From CAYRLW01 sp964425215 (GTDB lineage Bacteria; Spirochaetota; Spirochaetia; Treponematales; Breznakiellaceae): DNA of 37,533 nucleotides. A program made the position numbers and the translations under genes. The notes under the pieces were generated by a model. The model searched no databases. It had not been told where the DNA came from and was given only the letters and a program-made list of their open reading frames with translations. This document shows positions 23,886-30,861 of the stretch, in pieces. The stretch is from NCBI GenBank assembly GCA_964425215.1, contig CAYRLW010000038.1:1-37533 (forward strand). Direction: 5' to 3'. Position 1 is the stretch's first letter, and each line of letters begins with the position of its first letter.

Positions 23886-24920
23886 ATGCACAGGATAGTT
23901 ACCTTTGGCGAAATTATGCTTCGTTTAAAATCACCGGCCCTGGAACGGTTTTTTCAATCCCCGGTCTTGGAAGCGACTTTTGGGGGTGGCGAGGCGAACG
24001 TGGCGGTGTCCCTATCCCTGTTGGGCGAGTCGGCGGCCTTTGTAACCGCCTTGCCCGAAAATCCCATAGGCGAGGGAGCCCGGCGGGAACTAAGGAAATA
24101 CGGGGTGGATGTGTCGGCCATCCGGATGACCAAGGGCCGTCTGGGGATATATTTTTTAGAAACCGGGGCTAACCAGCGGCCCTCTAACGTGGTTTACGAT
24201 AGGGAAGGGTCATGTATAGCCCAGGTTAAAACCGGAGATTTTGATTGGGCTTCCATATTCCGGGGCGCCGATTGGTTCCACGTCACGGGGATTACGCCGG
24301 CCCTCTCCCGGTCCTCTGCGGACACGGCTTTGGAAGCGGCAAAGGCCGCTAAAGAAGCGGGCCTGAGGGTTTCTATCGACCTGAATTATCGCAAAAAGTT
24401 GTGGAACTACGGGGTCAAAGCTCCGGAGGTCATGCGGCCCTTGACCGCCTTGGCGGACCTGGTGATAGCCAACGAGGAGGATATCCAAATGTGTCTGGGG
24501 ATCCAAGCGGCCCCCGTGGACGTTTCCCAGGGTAAGCTGGATACGGAAACGTACCGAACTTTAACCGAAGCGGTGAAAAAGGAATTCCCCAACCTGCGTC
24601 AGGTGGCGGTTACCCTTCGGGAAAGCCGATCGGCGGATAAAAACGGCTGGTCTGCGGTTCTAAACGGAGCGGAAGGGTTTTCGGTGTCCCAATCCTACAA
24701 TATAGACGATATCGTGGACCGGGTTGGCGGGGGGGATAGTTTTTCCGCAGCGCTTATCTACGGTCTTTTAAACTTTGGAACCGATGAACAGAAGGCCCTC
24801 CGGTTTGCCGTGGCTGCGTCGGCCTTAAAACACGCTATCCCCGGGGACTTTAACCTGGTCACCCTGCCGGAGGTTGAAGCCCTGCTCAAGGGCGACGCGT
24901 CGGGGCGGGTTCAACGGTAG
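23886..24920 (+). CDS. kdgK: 2-keto-3-deoxygluconate kinase (PfkB/ribokinase family)
   Basis: Phosphorylates 2-keto-3-deoxygluconate with ATP to give KDPG, the substrate of Eda. The 344-aa protein begins with the PfkB pattern FGEIMLR, has FGGGEANVAVSLSLLG (about residues 37-52) as the N-terminal signature and ends the core with the catalytic loop DRVGGGDSF, with D284 as base. The E. coli enzyme is about 310 aa, so this one is slightly long. GGAGG six bases before the ATG supports the start. It is divergent from eda, and the stop lies within the shared terminator with the IclR gene. Another sugar-acid kinase activity is possible, but the context strongly supports KDG. Confidence 0.9.
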   Translation: MHRIVTFGEIMLRLKSPALERFFQSPVLEATFGGGEANVAVSLSLLGESAAFVTALPENPIGEGARRELRKYGVDVSAIRMTKGRLGIYFLETGANQRPSNVVYDREGSCIAQVKTGDFDWASIFRGADWFHVTGITPALSRSSADTALEAAKAAKEAGLRVSIDLNYRKKLWNYGVKAPEVMRPLTALADLVIANEEDIQMCLGIQAAPVDVSQGKLDTETYRTLTEAVKKEFPNLRQVAVTLRESRSADKNGWSAVLNGAEGFSVSQSYNIDDIVDRVGGGDSFSAALIYGLLNFGTDEQKALRFAVAASALKHAIPGDFNLVTLPEVEALLKGDASGRVQR

Positions 24921-24967
24921 GTCCCCCGTTACGTTGTGGCCCTACACCGGGGGAAACGGGGGACCTA
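24918..24967. terminator. Bidirectional terminator between kdgK and the IclR-type gene
   Basis: TAGGTCCCCCGTT (24918-24930) and AACGGGGGACCTA (24955-24967) are perfect 13-base inverted repeats with a 24-base spacer. The left arm includes the kdgK stop codon, and the right arm ends 4 bases before the stop of the convergent gene. T-runs are poor, so the fold itself may do the work. Confidence 0.7.
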
Positions 24968-24971
24968 GCCT

Positions 24972-25766
24972 TTATAGGGCCCCCAGAATCGACGAAAGTT
25001 CCCCGGCGGCGGATCGTATCCGCTGGCCGTAGGCTTCTTCCTGGGCGGCCTCGTAGCGAAACTTGGGCCAGCTGACGCTGAGGGCCGCGATGGTTTTTCC
25101 CGAGTAATCCCGCACCCCCGAGGCGACGCAGATAATACCCTCCTCGTGTTCCTCCCTGTCCATGCTGTAGCCCCGCTTTCGTACCAATTCCAATTCCTTA
25201 AGCAATTCGTCCTTGTTGCGGATGGTATGGGGCGTAAAGGGAACCAGTTTCAGGTCCCGTAAGCGATTTTTTAATTCTTCCTCTTCCATATCCGCTAAAA
25301 GGATTTTCCCCATGGCGGTGCAGTAAAGGGGAACCCGCTTCCCCACCCGGGAGTACATCCGGATATTGTATTTGGATTCAATTTTGAGCACGTACAGGGC
25401 TTGATCGTCGTCTAATACGCCCAGGTGTACGGTTTCCCCTAGATCGTTGGAAAGCTGTTCCGCTAAGGGCCGGGCCACCTGGGGTATTTCAATATGATCC
25501 AGGGCCCGGGACCCTACGGCGAATAGCTTCATGGTAACGAACCAGCGATCCCCGTCGCCCTTGCGGACGTACCCTAACTGGCGCAGGGTAAGAAGAAACC
25601 GGTACACCGTGGGTTTGGCTAATTTGGTCAGCCGAGCCAGGTCCTCCAGGCTGGAACTAGAAACCTGGGACAGCTTTTCCAAAATGATAAAGGTTCGAGA
25701 CACGGCGCTGAGGGGCTTTGCTTCGGTCCCGGCTCTGTTAACTTTTTTCTTTTCCATAAATTCCAT
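24972..25766 (-). CDS. kdgR: IclR-family transcriptional regulator, probable KdgR
   Basis: A 264-aa regulator with an N-terminal winged helix-turn-helix (about residues 25-85, LEDLARLTKLAKPTVYRFLLTL region) and a C-terminal IclR ligand domain (about 95-264, with MGKILLADM and the SVSWP segment). It is the last gene of the uxuB-uxaE-uxaC operon, 6 bases after the uxaC stop, and converges on kdgK. Two KdgR-like palindromes lie at the hexuronate promoters and the family binds such sites, so it is likely the local repressor released by 2-keto-3-deoxygluconate. There is no clear Shine-Dalgarno; a second in-frame ATG at 25757 is an alternative start. The symbol is inferred from context. Confidence 0.82.
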   Translation of the reverse strand: MEFMEKKKVNRAGTEAKPLSAVSRTFIILEKLSQVSSSSLEDLARLTKLAKPTVYRFLLTLRQLGYVRKGDGDRWFVTMKLFAVGSRALDHIEIPQVARPLAEQLSNDLGETVHLGVLDDDQALYVLKIESKYNIRMYSRVGKRVPLYCTAMGKILLADMEEEELKNRLRDLKLVPFTPHTIRNKDELLKELELVRKRGYSMDREEHEEGIICVASGVRDYSGKTIAALSVSWPKFRYEAAQEEAYGQRIRSAAGELSSILGAL

Positions 25767-25772
25767 TGACCG

Positions 25773-27179
25773 CTACGATCGTTCAAAATACCGCTGGGCG
25801 TTATTGAAGGAGATATCCGCCACCAGACGGTCCAGCAGGACCCGATCGGAGGGAATTTCCCCCGCTTCCGCCCACGTTCCGATAAGGTCGCAGAGGATGC
25901 GCCGGAAGTATTCGTGCCGGGGATAGGACAGAAAACTGCGGGAATCGGTGAGCATCCCGATAAACCGGGGCAAAAGCCCCAGGTTGCCCAATACTTTCAT
26001 CTGTTCTTCCATGCCGTCCCGGTGGTCGCAGAACCACCATGCGGACCCCAGTTGCATTTTTCCGGGTATCCCTTCCCCCTGGAAGGCCCCCATCACCGTC
26101 CCCAAGACGTAGTAATCCTTGGGGTTAAGACTATAGAGGACCGTCTTGGGTAGCTGGCCCTGGCTCTCCAGGTGATCGAGGAAAAGGGCCAGTTTAGCGG
26201 TGATCGGATGATCGTGAACCGCGTCGTACCCCGTGTCGGGTCCCAAAAGTTTGAACATCCGGCTGTTTACGTTCCGGATGGACGCCAGGTGCAACTGCAT
26301 AACCCAGTGCCACCGGTGGTATTCCGAGGCGAGGAAGCCGAGAACCAGGGTTTTGTACGCCTCCGCCGAGTCAGGATCGACGGTTCCCCCGGCGAGTACC
26401 CGTTGGAACGTCCGGTTTACTTCCGCCTCATCGGCCTTTTTAAAGGGAACGTACTCTAGCGCGTGGTCCGAGGCTTTACAGCCCTGGGCGTTAAAATAGG
26501 CGATCCTATTTTCCAGCGCCGAAAGCAGTTCGGTCAACGAGGTTATGGTTACCCCTGCCGAGGCTCCCAATTTTTTTATATAATCGGCAAAGCCCTCCTT
26601 TTCAATCTGCAGAGCCCTGTCGGGCCGGAAAGAGGGGAGGACCCGGGTTTCGGTACGCCTATCGGCGGCTATTTTTTTATGCCACCCCAGGTCGTCCGCC
26701 GGATCGTCGGTGGTTCCCACGGCGTGGACCCTAAACTGTTTAAAGATCCCCGTAACGGAAAGGTTCGGATCTCCGGCCAATTTTTTGTTAGCCCGTTCCC
26801 AAATAGAGGGTGCCGTATCCTCGTTTAATGCTTCGTGGATATCAAAGTACCTTTGCAGTTCCAAATGGGTCCAGTGGTACAGGGGGTTCCCCACCATGTA
26901 GGGGATGGTTTTGGCCCAGGCGAGGAATTTATCGTAGGCCTCCGCATCCCCGGTGATATACCGTTCGTCGATACCGTTGGACCGCATGGCCCTCCATTTA
27001 TAATGATCCCCCCCCAGCCAAACTTCGGTTAGATTGGAAAAGCGCCGGTCTTCGGCGATTTCCTTGGGGTTCAAATGGCAGTGGTAGTCAAAAATAGGTT
27101 GTGAAGCCGCCACCTCGTGGTAGAGTCTTCGACTGGTTTCCGTGGTAAGCAGAAAATTGTGGTCCATAAATCTGTTCAT
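25773..27179 (-). CDS. uxaC: Uronate isomerase UxaC
   Basis: Isomerises D-glucuronate to D-fructuronate and D-galacturonate to D-tagaturonate in the cytoplasm. The 468-aa length is that of the family. As an amidohydrolase-superfamily member it shows the metal-binding HCH motif in FDYHCHLNP (H33, H35) and the typical N-terminus FMDHNFLLTTETSRRLY. It follows uxaE with only 3 bases between stop and ATG; GGGAG about 8 bases upstream lies inside the uxaE end, so the two are translationally linked. First committed step of the pathway in this operon. Confidence 0.95.
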   Translation of the reverse strand: MNRFMDHNFLLTTETSRRLYHEVAASQPIFDYHCHLNPKEIAEDRRFSNLTEVWLGGDHYKWRAMRSNGIDERYITGDAEAYDKFLAWAKTIPYMVGNPLYHWTHLELQRYFDIHEALNEDTAPSIWERANKKLAGDPNLSVTGIFKQFRVHAVGTTDDPADDLGWHKKIAADRRTETRVLPSFRPDRALQIEKEGFADYIKKLGASAGVTITSLTELLSALENRIAYFNAQGCKASDHALEYVPFKKADEAEVNRTFQRVLAGGTVDPDSAEAYKTLVLGFLASEYHRWHWVMQLHLASIRNVNSRMFKLLGPDTGYDAVHDHPITAKLALFLDHLESQGQLPKTVLYSLNPKDYYVLGTVMGAFQGEGIPGKMQLGSAWWFCDHRDGMEEQMKVLGNLGLLPRFIGMLTDSRSFLSYPRHEYFRRILCDLIGTWAEAGEIPSDRVLLDRLVADISFNNAQRYFERS

Positions 27180-27182
27180 GGC

Positions 27183-28439
27183 CTACGCTCCCATAAAGAG
27201 GGGTTTTAGGTGGCGTTCAAAAAGATTTTCCCGAACGTTCCGTTCCACGCTTTCCCGGTTTTTCTCCAGGGCCTGTATAAAGGTATCTCCCAGTTCCGCC
27301 GCCACTTTGTAGCTCACGTGCAGGTACTGGCGGAAATCGGGGTTAAACCGTTTTTCGCTTTGCACGTGCCGTAGGGCCGCCGCGTAGTCGGCCCCGGACC
27401 AGGAGTCTACCTCCGCGGGCGTGGGCAGTCGGGCCCTATCAATATCCACCACCGACTCGTAGGGGCCCACCAGCTCTTCGTGCCGATCGTAGGCGATCCG
27501 GTAAATTTGCTTGGCCATGTTCAACCCAGCGCCCCCCGCTTCAGCCAGGCCGACCAATTCTTCCAGCCAGGTGGTTCCGGCGGTTTTAAGGTGGACCCCC
27601 GCGCCGGTTTCCCGGAGGATCCGGCCAATGCCCCGGTAAAGGGCGAATTTATCCGACCCCGAATGGATGGAAAGTTTAAGGTCGGCGGGCAACCCAAAGT
27701 GTGCCACCGCGTAGGCTACTACCGCCACGTCCTCCCTAAATTCCTTAAGGAAGGCCTGGGGGTCCCCCACGTACTCTACCCCCTTGTTAAAACGGCCCGA
27801 AAACTTGGGGGCCACGGTTTGGAGGGGGATCTTTTCGTCCGCCAGGGCCGCGAGGATGATCAGCAGTTCCGCCGGTAGTTGGGGAGCCGCTGTCTCGTCC
27901 ATAGAGACTTCGGTGACAAAGGTTCCTTCACCCTTTTTATCCCGCACATGGCGGTATACCCGGGCCGCCTCTTTTGCGGCGGAAAGGTATGTGGTCGCCG
28001 TGGACCGGAGAAGTCTTTCGGTTATATCGAGTTTTTCCTTAATTCCGGGAACCGAAATGGTTCCGATAAGGGAACGGTGCCCTTCGATAAAGGCGTTCAC
28101 CGCCGCCGCGTCGGCCCCCTTACCGATAAAGTCGGCCACGTCGATGGTATAAAAATCGCAGTAATCCAGGAACGGATCGACCGTCCCAAGACCGATATGA
28201 TCGGCGTCCACAAAATAGGCGCCCTTCCAGCCGGTACGGTCGATAGCGGCGTCCGCGGCTATCCGTTGGTCCGCGGGACTGGTCCCGATAATTTTATGTT
28301 CCCGGTTGCTCTTGTTCCACACCAGGGACACATCGATCCCCGCTTGTTTTTTTAATTCCGCCGCCGCGGAAATTTGAGCCGCCCCCTCTTTACCGAATCG
28401 ATCCCCGACGCCGATGGAAAATCTTCCTAACTGTTTCAT
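27183..28439 (-). CDS. uxaE: Tagaturonate epimerase UxaE
   Basis: A 418-aa protein matching the UxaE family, which epimerises D-tagaturonate to D-fructuronate and so joins galacturonate breakdown to the glucuronate branch. Family traits visible are the N-terminus FSIGVGDRFGKEG, the KFSGRFNKGVEYVGD segment, LSIHSGSDKF (metal-type HSGSD) and the YRIAYDRHEEL stretch. In organisms with UxaE no separate tagaturonate reductase (UxaB) is needed, and none is seen here. AAGGGAG six bases before the ATG supports the start. It lies 11 bases after the SDR gene and 3 bases before uxaC, in one operon under the KdgR-like box. Confidence 0.88.
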   Translation of the reverse strand: MKQLGRFSIGVGDRFGKEGAAQISAAAELKKQAGIDVSLVWNKSNREHKIIGTSPADQRIAADAAIDRTGWKGAYFVDADHIGLGTVDPFLDYCDFYTIDVADFIGKGADAAAVNAFIEGHRSLIGTISVPGIKEKLDITERLLRSTATTYLSAAKEAARVYRHVRDKKGEGTFVTEVSMDETAAPQLPAELLIILAALADEKIPLQTVAPKFSGRFNKGVEYVGDPQAFLKEFREDVAVVAYAVAHFGLPADLKLSIHSGSDKFALYRGIGRILRETGAGVHLKTAGTTWLEELVGLAEAGGAGLNMAKQIYRIAYDRHEELVGPYESVVDIDRARLPTPAEVDSWSGADYAAALRHVQSEKRFNPDFRQYLHVSYKVAAELGDTFIQALEKNRESVERNVRENLFERHLKPLFMGA

Positions 28440-28450
28440 ATAAGGCTCCC

Positions 28451-29284
28451 TTAAATGTTATCCGCCAAATATCCCCCGTCCACGGGGACGGAGACCCCGG
28501 TTACAAAGCCCGAAGCCGCCCGGCTGGCTAAGTAAATGGCGGTACCGCAGAGTTCTTCGTGGTTGCCAAAACGGCCAAAGGGAGTCCGGGCGATAATCGC
28601 CTTTCCCCGGTCGGTTAAATTGCCCGTGGCTTCATCGATCAAAAGGGCCCTGTTTTGGTTGCCGATAAAGAAGCCCGGCGCCAGGGCGTTTACCCGGATC
28701 TGATGGGGGGCCAGCTCCTTGGCCAAACCCTCGGTCAGGTTAAGGGTCCCCGCTTTAGCGGCATCGTAGGCCCAGGTCCCCGAAAGGGCCTTGTAGGAGG
28801 TCATGGAGGTCATATTGATAACATCGCCGTGTATATTCTTTTCTATCCAATACTTGGCGAACACCCTTGTGGGGGTTACCAAGCCCGCTAGGAGGTTCAG
28901 CTTAAGAACTTCCAAAAAGGTATCCTCGTTGACGTCCACAAAGGGGGTCTTTCCCATGTTGCCCCCGACCCCGTTCAACAGGATATCCGGTATGCCCGCC
29001 ACTTTTTCCGTTTCCTCTAGGGCCTTTTCCACGGATTTTCGTTCCGAAACGTCCACGGTGATCCCAAAAAACCGTTCCGCGGCGGCAGGATCGGTTTCGG
29101 CGATATTTTTCTTAATTTTGGCTACGGCGTCGGCGATGGGATGCCCCGTTCCGCGCCCCCAGATGCAAACCACGGCGCCGGCTTTAGCGTAGGCCGCCGC
29201 AATAACGCTGGGCAAACCTCCGGCCCCGCCGGTAACAACGGCCACGCGTCCCTTCAAAGAAAAAAGAGATTCAACGTACGACAT
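28451..29284 (-). CDS. uxuB: SDR-type D-mannonate oxidoreductase (fructuronate reductase)
   Basis: A 277-aa short-chain dehydrogenase resembling the Bacillus YjmF/UxuB type, which reduces D-fructuronate to D-mannonate with NADH. The cofactor loop is TGGAGGLP (18-25; the last glycine of TGxxxGxG is changed, as is common in this subfamily), and the catalytic Y173 and K177 are in YDAAK after the MTSMTS serines. TGNLTDRGKAIIARTPFGRFG near residues 226-246 is typical. The start is ATG 29284: GGAGG is placed correctly for it, whereas ATG 29296 would put GGAGG inside the gene. First gene of the operon; its -10 lies within the KdgR-like operator. KduD-like activity is a less likely alternative. Confidence 0.82.
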   Translation of the reverse strand: MSYVESLFSLKGRVAVVTGGAGGLPSVIAAAYAKAGAVVCIWGRGTGHPIADAVAKIKKNIAETDPAAAERFFGITVDVSERKSVEKALEETEKVAGIPDILLNGVGGNMGKTPFVDVNEDTFLEVLKLNLLAGLVTPTRVFAKYWIEKNIHGDVINMTSMTSYKALSGTWAYDAAKAGTLNLTEGLAKELAPHQIRVNALAPGFFIGNQNRALLIDEATGNLTDRGKAIIARTPFGRFGNHEELCGTAIYLASRAASGFVTGVSVPVDGGYLADNI

Positions 29285-29310
29285 TCTATCCTCCATGCCA
29301 TAGTGATTAT

Positions 29311-29325
29311 TGAAACACTATTTCA
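29311..29325. promoter_or_regulatory. KdgR-like operator on the uxuB-uxaE-uxaC promoter
   Basis: TGAAACACTATTTCA is a 15-base palindrome with one mismatch, same size and half-site as the box at 23798-23812. It covers the -10 of the promoter. Confidence 0.8.
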
Positions 29326-29345
29326 TTATCGTTTCGCTCTGTCAA
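29317..29345 (-). promoter_or_regulatory. Promoter of the uxuB-uxaE-uxaC-regulator operon
   Basis: On the minus strand a perfect TTGACA (29345-29340), 17-base spacer and AATAGT (29322-29317). The -10 is inside the operator, so binding would exclude RNA polymerase. Confidence 0.65.
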
Positions 29346-29452
29346 GTTAAGGCCCGGGGCTTTTCGTTCCACGGGTACCCGATCGGCGGCCAAAATACCC
29401 CTTTATTCGGACCCTTATTTATGGTACGGTGGGCCAAAGCGGAGGAAAAGCC

Positions 29453-30853
29453 ATGCGTTATTACAGTAGTCGAAACCCTAATGTTTCGGTTTCCTTTTCC
29501 CAAGCCGCCTTGGCGGGGTTGGCGGAAGACGGGGGCCTGTTTGTTCCCGAAACCATCCCTGAACTATCCTCCCCTGTTCGGTCTTCCTTAGCTTCCATGG
29601 CCTTTCACGATGTGGCCTTCGAGACGATCCGTCCCTACGTGCACCCGGAGATTCCCGATTCCGTTTTAGGCGACCTTATCCAATCGGCCTACCCCTTTGG
29701 GGCCCCGGTGGTTTCCGTGAATGGGCGGGGGGTTTTAGAGCTTTTCCACGGACCCACGGCGGCCTTTAAGGATTTTGGGGCCCGGTTCATGGCCCGCGCT
29801 TTTTCCTACCTCCGCCGGGGCGAAGACCGCCCCCTGCGGATCCTGGTGGCCACCTCCGGAGACACGGGGGGAGCGGTGGCCGACGGATTTTTTAACGTTC
29901 CCGGGATTTCGGTGACCGTTTTATACCCCCGAGGCCGGGTAAGCCCCCTGCAGGAACGGCAGATTGCGGGCTTGGGGGGCAATATTTCCGCCCTCGCGGT
30001 GGAAGGCTCCTTTGACGATTGTCAGCGTCTGGTAAAGGCGGCCCTGGGGGACCGGGATTTGAATCACCGCTTTGACCTGTCCTCGGCCAACTCGATTAAC
30101 GTGGCCCGCCTTATCCCCCAAACTACCTACTACGTGGCCGCCTCGGCTCGCATTGCCGGGGGCTTCTTCGACGCCGACGGGGATGCTACCCCCCGCATTA
30201 GGGACCTACAGGGAGGAAGGAGCCCGGTGGCGCCCGCCTCGGGAGCTAAGAGGGCCTCCGGAGTGGTCTTTTCGGTTCCCAGCGGCAACTTCGGCAACCT
30301 GACGGCGGGGCTCTACGCCCGACAGATGGGGGCCCCCATCTCTCGGTTCATCGCGGCGACGAACGTAAACCGGACGGTGGTCGATTATTTGGAAAAGGGC
30401 AACTACGAGCCCCGCGCCTCCGTCCCAACGATTTCCAACGCCATGGACGTGGGGGCCCCCAGCAACTTTGAGCGTATGAAGACCCACTGGACTTGGAAAC
30501 AACTGGAGGAAATACTGGTGGGCGTTTCGATTACCGACGACGAAACCCGATCCACGATCCAAAAGGTGGCGACGGAGGCTTCGTACGTTTTGGACCCCCA
30601 CGGCGCGGTGGGTTGGGCTGCGGCCACCGTAGCGGCTCGTCGCGGCGCTGTGGGGGGGCAATCCCTGGTGGTGTTGGCCACGGCCCATCCGGCCAAATTC
30701 GCCGAGACGGTGGAGCCTTTAGTAGGACCGGTGGCCATGCCGGCGGCTTTACGGTCCGTGATGGAACGGGATATCCATTCCCTCCCTATTTCCTCGGAAT
30801 TCGAAAACCTTAAAGCGGTGCTTTTGCGGGATTCCGACGTTTCGATTTCATAA
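29453..30853 (+). CDS. thrC: Threonine synthase ThrC
   Basis: Converts O-phosphohomoserine to threonine using pyridoxal phosphate. The 466-aa protein has the PLP lysine K106 in HGPTAAFKDFGARF, the phosphate-binding ATSGDTGGAVA, the SSANSINVARLIPQ segment and SVPSGNFGNLTAGL, all typical. The start is ATG 29453 (MRYYSSRN), with GGAGG seven bases upstream; an in-frame GTG at 29429 lacks a site. An unusual proline/glycine-rich insertion of about 28 residues (around 236-265, FDADGDATP to GAKRAS) separates the AGGFF and VVFSVPSG strands, likely a surface loop. The next gene starts 8 bases downstream. Confidence 0.93.
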   Translation: MRYYSSRNPNVSVSFSQAALAGLAEDGGLFVPETIPELSSPVRSSLASMAFHDVAFETIRPYVHPEIPDSVLGDLIQSAYPFGAPVVSVNGRGVLELFHGPTAAFKDFGARFMARAFSYLRRGEDRPLRILVATSGDTGGAVADGFFNVPGISVTVLYPRGRVSPLQERQIAGLGGNISALAVEGSFDDCQRLVKAALGDRDLNHRFDLSSANSINVARLIPQTTYYVAASARIAGGFFDADGDATPRIRDLQGGRSPVAPASGAKRASGVVFSVPSGNFGNLTAGLYARQMGAPISRFIAATNVNRTVVDYLEKGNYEPRASVPTISNAMDVGAPSNFERMKTHWTWKQLEEILVGVSITDDETRSTIQKVATEASYVLDPHGAVGWAAATVAARRGAVGGQSLVVLATAHPAKFAETVEPLVGPVAMPAALRSVMERDIHSLPISSEFENLKAVLLRDSDVSIS

Positions 30854-30861
30854 GGGTATCC

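Noticed and set aside
29346..29452. Leader attenuator or riboswitch before thrC
   Set aside because: I found no Thr/Ile-rich leader peptide, no clear terminator and no known riboswitch core; a TATGGT near 29420 is too weak to call a promoter.
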